Assembly: GCA_041596515.1 (NCBI GenBank)
Contig: JBFHIJ010000013.1
Coordinates: forward strand, 20,617 to 84,616
Direction: 5' to 3'
Source of the DNA: JBFHIJ01 sp041596515
GTDB taxonomy: Bacteria; Bacteroidota; Ignavibacteria; Kapaibacteriales; UBA2268
DNA length: 64,000 nt
Positions within the stretch are counted from its first letter, which is position 1. Each line of letters starts with the position of its first letter. This document shows, piece by piece, positions 19,243-27,992 of this stretch. The translations under genes were made by a program, and so were the position numbers. The notes under the pieces are model-generated. The model saw nothing but the letters and a program-made list of their open reading frames with translations. It made no database searches and was not told the DNA's origin.

Positions 19243-20871
19243 ATGAGAACACTACTTTTAGCATTTATTTGTATGATGTTTTTGAGTATAGCTGCTGATG
19301 CGAAAGAAAAAAAATCAGTCTATTTTGAAAAGATCCCTAAGGCGTATTTAGAAAACAATAAATCAACGAGAGTGGATGTACTAAAGTTTGCACCTACTCT
19401 TGAAAACTATAATACAATAGTAGGTTTAATTGAGAAAGGTGACACCAATAATATTTCATATCTGTGTTCAATTCTTGATTCAAATAAATCTATCGAAATG
19501 GTACCGGCAATCATGCGAATTGTAGATGACCATAGATTAGCATACACAACCTTTAGTATGTGGGATGGACCATCCGGTTCAGGCACATTTGAAGACGAGT
19601 ACTATGTCTCAACTCTAATGATTGCTATTTTGGAAAAGATATACCAATTCAAATTGGTTTATGATGAAGAGTATGAGACTATAAGAAAGGAATCTATGCC
19701 ATATTTTGGTATTAGCGATGATAAGGGGAAACCAGTTGCTTCTGCATGGAAAAAGCTGTGGCACACAGATGGTAGGAACTATAAAAACTGGGGAAAATAA
19801 TTTTATAAAGAAAAACTGAAAGAATTGCAAAATTCAGATTATGTAGAAGATTATCAATTAAATTTTATAGTAGATTCTCCTTATAGAAGAACAAAAGATA
19901 CAACTATATGGAAAACATTACTTCCAAAAATTAAGAATGATGGTTTTTTATATTTAGAAACTGATGATATCTTCAAAGTTGAGACAATGGAGCAGTTAGA
20001 ATACGTGATGTTTGATAAGCAAAGCTTTATTGACATGTTTAAGTATATATCTGATTCCAAAAGTATTTCCTTTGAAAAAATACAAAAAGCTTTACAGGTT
20101 TATGCTGATAATGAACAAGGGGAGATTATCACTGCTCTGCTGACCCATGAAGTAATCAAAACTGCAATTATGGAAAATCCTGACAGAAGCTTTTTCACAG
20201 ATTCTTATATCTTAGATAAAATAAAGGAGTATCGTAAAAATCCTACTAAAACTGATAAACTATTTGATTTGCTTTATTTAGCTAACAGAGAGGACAATCC
20301 TCAATACTTTATAGCAATGTCTCAAATGAAATTTTCAGAAAAATTAAGCTACATCTTAGATACCCTAAAAGATAAATTGCAGAATAGAGCCGGGATTAAA
20401 CTAATAGAGTCAGCTACATACGAGGATTTGACGTTCATTTTTAAAAATACTTCAGATGTGTACAAAATTTGTTTATCCAAAAGTGTATTTGAAACGCTTT
20501 CTTTTTCTATTGGGATTCCACTGTATAAATATAATCATAACGATATTCCTACTATACTTAGAATTCTCGAAAGATACGATGAAGAGCTTCTGTATAAACG
20601 CTATGCAAAGCTACTTTACCCTAAACTATATAATGGTGATAAACTCAACTACGAGTATGTAGAAAAAGAGTTAAAATCTCCTTTTGCTTTGAAGTACGAA
20701 TATAATGATGTTCTTGAGTTTTCGCCTGTCTTTACTCTTATGAGGGCCTTGGAGGTAGAACACAATACTAGACTTGGCTATGAATACCAATTTAATAAAT
20801 ATCATCCTAAAAACGTTCAAAAACGTATTGATGCCTGGATAGAGTATTTAGAAAGTAAGGGTAAGTTATAG
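19243..20871 (+). pseudogene. Secreted protein gene interrupted by an in-frame TAA
   Basis: Residues 1-185 (19243-19800) have a signal peptide (about 1-20, ending near ADAKE) and helical sequence, ending GRNYKNWGK before TAA at 19798-19800. The same frame continues directly with FYKEKLKELQNSDYVEDY and runs 356 codons to 20871. With the stop as a sense codon it would be one 542-aa secreted protein. The second half has only a TTG start at 19825 and no signal peptide. A single-base change (for example GAA, AAA or CAA to TAA) is the simplest cause. I recognise no family; the composition is helical, HEAT-like at best. Read-through or a sequencing error are alternatives. Confidence 0.7.
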
Positions 20872-20876
20872 TAATA

Positions 20877-21224
20877 CTACACAATAAAGCATTTCCAAAG
20901 GCAGTCTTGAGCATCTGTAATAATATGAAGCACCAACCCAATGCCGACTATTCTTATTGTTTTATTAGGAATGAAAAGCATTGCAAAGTAGATGACTATA
21001 GCAAGATATGAGTGAAGAGGGTGGAAGCCTATGCTACATCTGCTCGGGTCAAATATAGGAGTAGCAAGTAAGTGGTCTAGGTCTATCAGCATTGTAGCAA
21101 GCATCAAAGCCCATACCTTTTTCCATTCATCACGAAAAAAGGCATAGGCTATAATGCCGGGAAAAACCAAATGTAAGAAATAGTGCACAGTGCTTTGTGC
21201 TATAAATATCAAATCTATGTCCAT
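20877..21224 (-). CDS. DUF6122-like small membrane protein
   Basis: This 115-aa protein has about four membrane segments and conserved polar motifs within them (VHYFLHLVFPG, LIDLDHLL, FHPLHSY, GLVLHIITDAQDC). The His/Asp pattern resembles DUF6122 and more distantly the YdjM/LexA-regulated putative membrane metal-dependent hydrolases; no activity is proven. It ends six bases from the converging interrupted gene and lies 11 bp downstream of the RSH gene on the same strand, so it is probably co-transcribed with it. Confidence 0.65.
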   Translation of the reverse strand: MDIDLIFIAQSTVHYFLHLVFPGIIAYAFFRDEWKKVWALMLATMLIDLDHLLATPIFDPSRCSIGFHPLHSYLAIVIYFAMLFIPNKTIRIVGIGLVLHIITDAQDCLWKCFIV

Positions 21225-21235
21225 AATTCTTATTT

Positions 21236-23281
21236 TTACACTACATCCACAGATTCAATATCTGTACTGGATTGTAATTTATTGACAAATTGGTTTAATT
21301 GCGACAAATCCTTGACCTCTATACTTACTTTCATGCCAAACATATAGTCGTTTATATCTTTCCTTTGCATTGAGTTAATAGCTACTCCCATAGCAGACGA
21401 AACGTCTGTCAGTGCTTTTTGCATCAGGAAGTAGTTTTCACCAAATAGATTGACCACTGCCTGCTGAAGCGAAGCAGTAAGCTCCCATTCGGCAGGTTTG
21501 ATGCGCTCAGGATCCATTTCCCCTAATTTATAATGCTTACATCTCTGTGCATGGATTTTTATATCTGATTTGCTTGTCACATAAGCAATAATTGCTTCAC
21601 CCTTGATTGGGTTACAGCATTTCGCAAGTTTGGTGATTATCCCTACTTTATCTTCCACTTTTATCTTTGGCGCTCTATTAAGCAGAGCCTGATTAGTAGA
21701 CTTTTGCAATCCAAAATCATTAGATTTTGCGAATGCATCAGGATATAGTTTTCTTAGTAGAGTTTGGGTCAGTTTCAGTGATTTAATAGCTACTGCAGAG
21801 TAAAAGTCATCCATATTTTTAAAACCTACTTTTATTAGGTTTGTTTTAAACTTTGCATCCTCCGCATGACCTTCAAGTTTATTTTTGTAGCGCTTTTTGA
21901 ATCTCTCCCAAAGTCGTTTGCCGTCTTCTAATATTTGAGCTTGCTCGTTTTTCTTTATCCATAGTAATATTTTAGACCGGGCTTTGCTTGTTTGGCATAA
22001 ATCTAACCAGTCTCTCGAAGGGGTCGCATTTGGATTTGTAATAACCTCAACCACATCTCCGGAATTTAAGGGAGTTTTAAGCTTTGCCAGCTTGCCGTTT
22101 ATTTTAACGCCCACAAGCTTTTCACCGATATCAGTATGAATGCCGTAAGCAAAATCAATGGCAGTAGAGCCAAGCTTAAGCGACTTTACATCGCCTTTTG
22201 GAGTAAGCACATGTATATTATCAGTTTTCAAATCTGATTTCATAAGCTTCTGAAGCTCATAAGGATTTTGGAAATATTCATCATTTTCCAAAAACTCTTT
22301 CAATCGAAGTATCCATGTATCAGCAGATATGCCTTCTTTGTATGCCCAGTGAGCTGCGGAGCCGTACTCAGCTTCGCGGTGCATATCATCAGTCCTTATC
22401 TGAATTTCAAATCTGTCGCCACTTCTCGTTACAACTGTTGTCTGGATGGAGCGGTAACCATTCGCTTTTGGGAAAGTAATCCAATCACGAAATCTCTTTT
22501 CAATAGGAATCCAATTCCTATGCACAGCTCCTAAGGCAAGGTAACAGCTGTCTACATCTTTAAGTATAACTCGAAGAGCCATCAAATCATAAACATCTTC
22601 AATGGAAATATTCTGATTGATTAGCTTTAAATATATACTATAAAGTCTTTTAACTCTAAACTGGATTTTACCTTCTATGCTATGCTTTGCTAAAGTGATT
22701 TTAAGATTATTCTTCATATCCTCAAGCTTAGAGTTCAAATTTTCTCTGTGCTTTTCGATAGCATTATCAAGTTTTTTAAATTCTTTTGGGTATAGATACT
22801 GAAAAGAGAGATCATCCATTTCAGTATAAATTTTTCTTATTCCTAACCTGTGAGCTATAGGAGAATATAGATATAAACACTCTTCAGCAATCTTTAGCAG
22901 ATCAGAGCTTTCATTATCAATAGATTCTTTCAGAGCGATAAGCCTCTCGGAAAGTACTATAAAAATAAGATTCAAATCACTTACTAAGCCGATAAATTGC
23001 TTACGGAGTTGCAGTATTTGCTTTTTAGTATCAGGAAAAGAAATAGAAGATATACGTTTTAATAGTTCTAGTTTCTTACCTGTTTCTTCGCCAAATTTAT
23101 CAATAATGGATTGTTTTATCTCGTGATTGTCTATATCTGCATATATTAAAGAAGCCAAATTGGAATATTCGTCTGACCGAGTAACATTGTACACAAGTTC
23201 TTGTATCCGTTTAGCTTTATCTATACTGCCTTCATACATTGTAGAAAGAAAATCTAATGTTGCATTGGAAACTGCTTCCAT
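21236..23281 (-). CDS. RelA/SpoT homologue, synthetase-type with degenerate HD domain
   Basis: This 681-aa long-form RSH protein makes or breaks the alarmone (p)ppGpp. The synthetase core (about 205-320) looks intact: RVKRLYSIYLK, YDLMALRV, WITFPKANGYRSIQTTVV and the acidic EIQIRT with AAHWAYKEG. The N-terminal region (about 1-150), where a hydrolase HD domain belongs, lacks the H, HD and ED metal motifs (LASLIYADIDNHE replaces the usual LLHDVVED), though a PIAHRLG-type block remains. A TGS domain (about 353-417), a Cys-containing region (KLAKCCNPIKGE, about 551-562) and an ACT domain (about 605-681) follow. A strong AGGTGGG site precedes the ATG. I infer a synthetase-only RelA-like enzyme, complementary to the RSH protein at 54945-56753. 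Confidence 0.9.
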   Translation of the reverse strand: MEAVSNATLDFLSTMYEGSIDKAKRIQELVYNVTRSDEYSNLASLIYADIDNHEIKQSIIDKFGEETGKKLELLKRISSISFPDTKKQILQLRKQFIGLVSDLNLIFIVLSERLIALKESIDNESSDLLKIAEECLYLYSPIAHRLGIRKIYTEMDDLSFQYLYPKEFKKLDNAIEKHRENLNSKLEDMKNNLKITLAKHSIEGKIQFRVKRLYSIYLKLINQNISIEDVYDLMALRVILKDVDSCYLALGAVHRNWIPIEKRFRDWITFPKANGYRSIQTTVVTRSGDRFEIQIRTDDMHREAEYGSAAHWAYKEGISADTWILRLKEFLENDEYFQNPYELQKLMKSDLKTDNIHVLTPKGDVKSLKLGSTAIDFAYGIHTDIGEKLVGVKINGKLAKLKTPLNSGDVVEVITNPNATPSRDWLDLCQTSKARSKILLWIKKNEQAQILEDGKRLWERFKKRYKNKLEGHAEDAKFKTNLIKVGFKNMDDFYSAVAIKSLKLTQTLLRKLYPDAFAKSNDFGLQKSTNQALLNRAPKIKVEDKVGIITKLAKCCNPIKGEAIIAYVTSKSDIKIHAQRCKHYKLGEMDPERIKPAEWELTASLQQAVVNLFGENYFLMQKALTDVSSAMGVAINSMQRKDINDYMFGMKVSIEVKDLSQLNQFVNKLQSSTDIESVDVV

Positions 23282-23450
23282 ATCCCACCTTTAAGAATAT
23301 ACTTCACCAACTACTGAAACGAAACAAATGAATGAGTAGTTTTGTAATTTAACCGAAAATCAGCAAATATAAAAGATGATAGAAAAAAAGTGCTGAGCGG
23401 AATGGCAAGCTTGTCAAACAGAATATATGTTTTGAGCAATTACAATAGCT

Positions 23451-23520
23451 TAGCCCCCGACAAAGGGTTTGGGTGGGTGCACAAAATAAATCAGCCCCTG
23501 ACAAGGGGTTTGGGGTTAAT
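23451..23520. repeat. Two imperfect direct copies of a G/C-tract element
   Basis: AGCCCCCGACAAAGGGTTTGGG (from about 23452) recurs as AGCCCCTGACAAGGGGTTTGGGG (from about 23493), 41 bp apart. Each copy has a short internal inverted repeat (CCCCT..AGGGG on the minus strand). The G/C-tracts stand out from the AT-rich surroundings. They lie between the tRNA-Asn cluster and the RSH gene; this looks like a dispersed intergenic repeat. Confidence 0.55.
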
Positions 23521-23524
23521 ACAA

Positions 23525-23555
23525 AAAAAGCTAACCCTATACGGATTAGCTTTTT
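23525..23555 (-). terminator. Terminator of the tRNA-Asn cluster
   Basis: A perfect 10-bp stem (AAAAAGCTAA at 23525-23534 with TTAGCTTTTT at 23546-23555) lies two bases beyond the 3' end of the last tRNA. On the minus strand it continues into a T-run. Confidence 0.85.
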
Positions 23556-23556
23556 G

Positions 23557-23630
23557 CTCCTGAGCACGGACTTGAACCGCGGACCCTCTGATTAACAGTC
23601 AGATGCTCTAACCAGCTGAGCTACTCAGGA
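23557..23630 (-). tRNA. tRNA-Asn (GUU), copy 3 of 3 in transcription order
   Basis: This 74-nt cloverleaf has the acceptor stem TCCTGAG/CTCAGGA with discriminator G, D-arm GCTCAGCTGGTTAGAGC, anticodon loop CTGTTAA (anticodon GTT, Asn) and T-loop TTCAAGT. The 3' CCA is not encoded. It is identical to the two copies upstream and directly precedes the terminator. Confidence 0.97.
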
Positions 23631-23671
23631 ATAAACTTACACGAGGTAAGTATCAGTTCGATTTTCAATGG

Positions 23672-23745
23672 CTCCTGAGCACGGACTTGAACCGCGGACC
23701 CTCTGATTAACAGTCAGATGCTCTAACCAGCTGAGCTACTCAGGA
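23672..23745 (-). tRNA. tRNA-Asn (GUU), copy 2 of 3
   Basis: Identical 74-nt tRNA with anticodon GTT, separated from its neighbours by unrelated spacers of 41 and 94 bp. Confidence 0.97.
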
Positions 23746-23839
23746 ATCAAAAGAGAAAACAAACTTAACTGTTTTTCTCTTTAAGTGCAAGAAAAATTTC
23801 CTTACACTAGAAAATCTTTTTTTTTTTTGAGAACTAAAG

Positions 23840-23913
23840 CTCCTGAGCACGGACTTGAACCGCGGACCCTCTGATTAACAGTCAGATGCTCTAACCAGCT
23901 GAGCTACTCAGGA
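23840..23913 (-). tRNA. tRNA-Asn (GUU), copy 1 of 3
   Basis: Identical 74-nt tRNA with anticodon GTT, first in transcription order, with a plausible promoter 15-43 bp upstream. Confidence 0.97.
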
Positions 23914-23927
23914 ATCAAAGCGACACA

Positions 23928-23956
23928 AAAATAGACTATTTTATAAAATTATGCAA
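23928..23956 (-). promoter_or_regulatory. Sigma-70-like promoter for the tRNA-Asn cluster
   Basis: On the minus strand TTGCAT (23956-23951) is followed after 17 bp by TATTTT (23933-23928), in a very AT-rich stretch about 15 bp upstream of the first tRNA. Spacing and position suit a stable-RNA promoter. The divergent recO gene begins 27 bp beyond it. Confidence 0.45.
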
Positions 23957-23982
23957 GAATTATTTTATATTGCATAAAAAAA

Positions 23983-24741
23983 ATGAGCGGTCTGATGATA
24001 GAGCAAACTGAAGCTATAGTGTTGCACACCAGAAAATTTGGAGATACAAGTAAGATAGTTAATTTATATACCAAAGACTTCGGTAAAATAACTGTAATAG
24101 CAAAAGGAGTCAGAAAGGCAAAATCTAAATATGGTTCTGCTCTTGAGCCGTTAAGCTATATTGAAATTAAGTTTTATCATAAACCAAATCGTGACTTGCA
24201 TATTTTAGCAGAAGCTGATATTTTAGTGCCTTATCGCAAAATAAGTAGTTCTTTTAATCATCTTGGTGTCGGGCTGATAATTTCAGAGTCTATACTAATC
24301 ACTCAAGAGCTAAATGCGCCACATCCGGAGCTATTTGATTTCTTTAAAGTGATATTAGAGGACTTGAACTCACTGCCTGCATCTCCTTATACTTTTTTTG
24401 TAAGCTTTGGCATACATTTAGCTATAGAATTAGGGTTCGAGTTCGACCCGCATCTGCTCGAAGATTTGGATATGTTTAAATTGGGCAAACCACACTGCGA
24501 TTTCTCTTTAGAAAGTGGTTGCTTGATAGACAGAACAAATTTTTCAACCAATTATATTACAATTGCGAAAGAAACGTATATAAAATTGTATTATATTTTT
24601 ATATTGGAGCATAGCAAAATCTCTGAAATAGAACTTAGCGATAAAGAAGCGAGTGAACTAATCGATTTCTTTGCTAAATATTTTGCTTTCCATATGGATA
24701 AAAAAGTTTTTTTTAAGTCTAAACAGTTGTTTTTGAAGTAG
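23983..24741 (+). CDS. recO: DNA repair protein RecO
   Basis: This 252-aa protein matches RecO, which binds single-stranded DNA and SSB and helps load RecA with RecR in RecF-pathway gap repair. The N-terminal OB-fold begins with TEAIVLHTRKFGDTSKIVNLYT and includes KGVRKAKSKYG; the C-terminal part is helical. The usual zinc cysteines of many RecO proteins are reduced here (only Cys in HCDFSLESGC is seen), which is common in this phylum. The ATG at 23983 lacks a strong ribosome site; a second ATG at 23995 is possible. The transporter gene follows after 9 bp. Confidence 0.9.
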   Translation: MSGLMIEQTEAIVLHTRKFGDTSKIVNLYTKDFGKITVIAKGVRKAKSKYGSALEPLSYIEIKFYHKPNRDLHILAEADILVPYRKISSSFNHLGVGLIISESILITQELNAPHPELFDFFKVILEDLNSLPASPYTFFVSFGIHLAIELGFEFDPHLLEDLDMFKLGKPHCDFSLESGCLIDRTNFSTNYITIAKETYIKLYYIFILEHSKISEIELSDKEASELIDFFAKYFAFHMDKKVFFKSKQLFLK

Positions 24742-24750
24742 AAGAAAAAT

Positions 24751-26055
24751 ATGATATCGGACATAGCCCTGACCCTGTTATTCGTAATTTTAAACGGTTT
24801 TTTTGTGGCAGCTGAGTTTGCCTTAGTGAAAGTTAGAGCTTCGCAGATTGAATTAAGAGTTCGCGAAGGTAATAAAATGGCTAAGATTGCTCAAGTAATG
24901 GTTGCCCATCTTGATGGATACCTATCTGCTACTCAGCTTGGTATTACTCTTGCATCGCTGGGGCTTGGCTGGATAGGCGAGAGCGTAGTTGCCCAGCTTG
25001 TTATTAACTCCTTTGATTTTGCAGGCATAGCGCTTGCCCCTGAGACCGCTCACAGCATAGCACTTCCACTTTCGTTTGCTCTAATTACATTTCTGCATAT
25101 TGTTTTTGGAGAGCTTGCTCCTAAATCGCTTGCTATACAGTATTCAGAGCAGGTTGCACTTGGTATATCTTTACCTTTGCGAGTATTTTATGTTGTATTC
25201 AAACCATTTATCTGGTTCCTAAATTACATTGCAAATATGCTTCTTCGTATGATAGGAGTGAAGCCACCTTCGGAAGGCTCAGAATTGCATTCCCCTGAGG
25301 AGTTAAAATATATTATAGCCGAAAGTAGCAGAAGTGGCGTTCTTGATGACTCTGAGCAGAAAATGATACAAAATGTGTTTGACTTTGCAGAAACTCAAGT
25401 AAAACAGATAATGATACCAAGAAATAAAATCATAGGTATCGAAGTGAACATGACAAAAGAAGAAACTATAGATGTTATAATTGATGAAGGCTATTCTCGC
25501 TTACCGGTATACGAAGGTAATATTGATAATATCATTGGGATGGTCTTTGCTAAAGATATACTTGCACTGCTTAGAACCTCCGAAGATTTTAATTTAAAAG
25601 ATGTACTCCGTAAGCCATATTTTGTATCAGAAGACAGTATGATAGATGATTTGCTCCGCTCGCTGCAGAGACGCAAGATGCACATAGCAATCGTGCTGAA
25701 CGAGTTTGGTGGCACTGCCGGGCTAGTAACACTAGAAGATATACTGGAAGAGATTGTGGGCGAAATACAGGACGAATATGACGAAGAAATACCACTGCTC
25801 AAAAAGTTATCGGACCAAGAATACTCAATCTCAGCTGAGATGATAATAGATGACGCAAATGACTACCTGCCTATAGATTTGCCGGAAAGTGAAGACTACG
25901 AAACTCTTGGTGGGCTAATCACTTCCGAAACCGGCAGAATACCGGAAGTTGGCGAAATTATCGAATTTGACGAATTCTTCGCTCGAATTGTAGACAGAAC
26001 AACTCGCCAAATCCAGTCTGTTGTTATTAAAATCAAAGCGAGAGAAGAAGAATAG
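24751..26055 (+). CDS. CorC/HlyC (CNNM) family transporter-associated protein
   Basis: This 434-aa membrane protein has a DUF21/CNNM transmembrane domain (about 1-190; NGFFVAAEFALVKVR near the start, LGLGWIGES within), a CBS domain pair (about 205-330; QIMIPRNKI, YSRLPVYEG, FGGTAGLVTLEDILEE) and a C-terminal CorC/HlyC domain (about 345-430). Such proteins are linked to Mg2+ or Co2+ export and were historically labelled haemolysins. It directly follows recO, likely on one transcript. Length and domain order are standard. The transported ion is not proven. Confidence 0.92.
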   Translation: MISDIALTLLFVILNGFFVAAEFALVKVRASQIELRVREGNKMAKIAQVMVAHLDGYLSATQLGITLASLGLGWIGESVVAQLVINSFDFAGIALAPETAHSIALPLSFALITFLHIVFGELAPKSLAIQYSEQVALGISLPLRVFYVVFKPFIWFLNYIANMLLRMIGVKPPSEGSELHSPEELKYIIAESSRSGVLDDSEQKMIQNVFDFAETQVKQIMIPRNKIIGIEVNMTKEETIDVIIDEGYSRLPVYEGNIDNIIGMVFAKDILALLRTSEDFNLKDVLRKPYFVSEDSMIDDLLRSLQRRKMHIAIVLNEFGGTAGLVTLEDILEEIVGEIQDEYDEEIPLLKKLSDQEYSISAEMIIDDANDYLPIDLPESEDYETLGGLITSETGRIPEVGEIIEFDEFFARIVDRTTRQIQSVVIKIKAREEE

Positions 26056-26073
26056 TAGGGATTACTCTTCTTC
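26044..26073 (+). terminator. Terminator overlapping the end of the CorC-like gene
   Basis: GAAGAAGA (26044-26051) pairs with TCTTCTTC (26066-26073), with an inner AGTA/TACT extension, and TTTTA follows. The left arm encodes the last residues of the upstream protein. Confidence 0.6.
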
Positions 26074-26149
26074 TTTTATGGACTTGTTAAAGAAAAGGAT
26101 AAGATAAATAATAGAAATTTTAAAGTAAAGCTTAGTATATAAAACCACT

Positions 26150-27016
26150 TCAAATTTTAGCAAACCATTCTTTTTTAATTTTTACTCTTTCAATAAGTTC
26201 AGTTTCTGTACCAAGACTAAATTCTTTAAGTTTTTCACAAAGTAATTCTCCATCTATTAAATCAATCGGTGGTGCGCCATCCCTTGTAGCTTCTTTTATA
26301 GCTTCACGTGTAAAAGTACCTGTTGTAATAAACAATCCTTTATCGGCTCTGCCTTGCATAGCTCCTCTAAAATCTCTTATCTGACTAGGACTAACAGAAC
26401 CTTTATACCTTTTACATTGAAAAATAATGTGAAAACTCAGAAATCCACTAATTTTTACAATCCCTTTACCATCTATGCCACCATCCCCTATTTTACCTGT
26501 AACTTCAACTTGTGTAAATCCACTTTCTCTTAATAGTCTTTGAGCAAGTCTTTCAAAAGCATCTGGAGTTATATTCAAAATTGTATTCAATAATTCTTCT
26601 TTCCAACTAGAATCATCACTATCTAAATGTTCATTTAGTTGTGGTTGTCTTATTTGCTTTGGCAATTTGTTCTGAACTCTTCCTTGCTCTCTGACAGTTT
26701 GAACAATCTCATCACTATTCAATATACTGATATCTATATCAGAATTTGACAAAGACCAAACTCCCCTTGTAGAATTATCTAACAAGCCATATTTTTTAAG
26801 ATATGTCCTAGACCATGCTAGTCTATAATCAATTTCACTTTGCAAACCATTTTCATCATGAGTCACTTGTAATACATCTTCATCAATATTAGCGGTGCGA
26901 TAAACTTCTTCATTAATTTCTTCAATTTTACCAGAGCCTCCCAGTTTTATGATTGCTTTCAAAGTTGGAATCAGAAGTTGGTGATAAGCTGGAATTTTTG
27001 TCTTGTTTTTAGCCAT
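26150..27016 (-). CDS. mrr: Mrr-family restriction endonuclease
   Basis: This 288-aa protein has an N-terminal winged-helix Mrr_N domain (about 8-95, starting IPAYHQLLIPTLKAI) and a C-terminal PD-(D/E)xK nuclease domain (about 145-265). Catalytic candidates are Glu155 in the leading helix, Asp182 in GDGGIDGKG and Gln200-Cys-Lys202 in FQCKRYK, matching the E-D-QxK layout of Mrr. Mrr is a type IV, modification-dependent enzyme that cuts methylated foreign DNA; no methyltransferase or specificity gene is nearby. It is a lone gene flanked by AT-rich spacers, consistent with acquisition by transfer, though no mobility gene is adjacent. Confidence 0.88.
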   Translation of the reverse strand: MAKNKTKIPAYHQLLIPTLKAIIKLGGSGKIEEINEEVYRTANIDEDVLQVTHDENGLQSEIDYRLAWSRTYLKKYGLLDNSTRGVWSLSNSDIDISILNSDEIVQTVREQGRVQNKLPKQIRQPQLNEHLDSDDSSWKEELLNTILNITPDAFERLAQRLLRESGFTQVEVTGKIGDGGIDGKGIVKISGFLSFHIIFQCKRYKGSVSPSQIRDFRGAMQGRADKGLFITTGTFTREAIKEATRDGAPPIDLIDGELLCEKLKEFSLGTETELIERVKIKKEWFAKI

Positions 27017-27189
27017 AGTAATACTTTGATTTCATAAACATCCGCAATATTACAACAAATAAGATCAACTAGCAAAACAAATCATTAATAGATTTATAAT
27101 ATTAAGAACTTGTTTTTACTCTGTTTTTTTCTGACAATATAAATTTTCTTCTTATCTTTGCTGTTTCGTTAACATAACCGGAGCATATA

Positions 27190-27858
27190 GTGAAGTTTTC
27201 TTTTGCAAATTCTGACTTTAGACTTTCCTTTTCCGAAGATAAATTATTGTGGTTGCTGGTTCCTGTGTTTTTGGGACTTTGGATTTTCACATTTGTGGGT
27301 ACAACTGATATTGCAAACTGGATAATAGAGAATGCTCTTACTTTTCTATCACTGGTAGCTCTTTTCATAAGTTATAAAAACCGAAGACTAAGTGATATGT
27401 CCTATCTACTTATATTTCTTTTTATGTGCCTACATGTTTATGGTTCGAAATATACTTATGCAGAAAATCCCCTTGGCTTCTGGCTTCAGGAACTATTTAA
27501 TACCCAAAGAAATCATTACGACCGCATCGTCCATTTCAGTTTTGGTTTCCTTTTGGCATATCCTATGAGGGAGATGTTTATGAACTGGGGTAAGCTTTCT
27601 AAAAAGATGAGCATGATAATGCCGGTGGAAGTGACATTATCTATCAGCGGTTTGTATGAGCTGATTGAATGGGCGGTTGCTGATATATTCTTTAAAGCAC
27701 AGGGCGCTGCATACCTCGGCACTCAAGGCGACATCTGGGATGCACAGAAAGATATGTTCCTGGCAACCTGTGGAGCTTTGCTTGCGATATTATTGATTGC
27801 TATGATGAAGAAGTTATTTAGTAAAAAGCAGGTAGAAGAATATTTTCCTACTAAATAG
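27190..27858 (+). CDS. DUF2238 integral membrane protein
   Basis: This 222-aa protein has about six membrane segments and the DUF2238 (YjdF-like) motifs DRIVHFSFGFLLAYPMRE (about 110-127), ELIEWAVADIFF (about 157-168) and YLGTQGDIWDAQKDM (about 177-191). The function of the family is unknown. The start is GTG, chosen because a GGAG site lies six bases upstream and the sequence MKFSFANSD reads naturally from it. It appears monocistronic. Confidence 0.85.
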   Translation: MKFSFANSDFRLSFSEDKLLWLLVPVFLGLWIFTFVGTTDIANWIIENALTFLSLVALFISYKNRRLSDMSYLLIFLFMCLHVYGSKYTYAENPLGFWLQELFNTQRNHYDRIVHFSFGFLLAYPMREMFMNWGKLSKKMSMIMPVEVTLSISGLYELIEWAVADIFFKAQGAAYLGTQGDIWDAQKDMFLATCGALLAILLIAMMKKLFSKKQVEEYFPTK

Positions 27859-27930
27859 ATTAGTGGAGGTAGAAGTAAAGTTTTTATATGCAAATATTAC
27901 TTTCTACAAAAACAGGCGGATACATTTATT

Positions 27931-27972
27931 ATATCTCTAAAGTTTAGAAAGCTACTAAATCTTCAGAGATAT
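27931..27972. repeat. Long imperfect hairpin between convergent genes
   Basis: The arms 27931-27947 and 27955-27972 pair at 16 positions with one mismatch and one bulge around a 7-nt loop. It lies between the 3' ends of the DUF2238 and flavodoxin-ferredoxin genes. No T-tract follows on either strand, so it is not a canonical terminator but may protect both mRNA ends. Confidence 0.55.
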
Positions 27973-27992
27973 AGACGTATGTAAATACATTA

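Noticed and set aside
23349..23567. 72-codon minus-strand frame spanning the G/C-tract repeat and tRNA terminator
   Set aside because: It consists of repeat and terminator sequence and overlaps a tRNA gene by a few bases.
23451..23913. CRISPR-like array suggested by repeated units around 23.5-23.9 kb
   Set aside because: The repeats are tRNA-Asn genes and a two-copy G/C-tract element, with no regular spacers and no cas genes.
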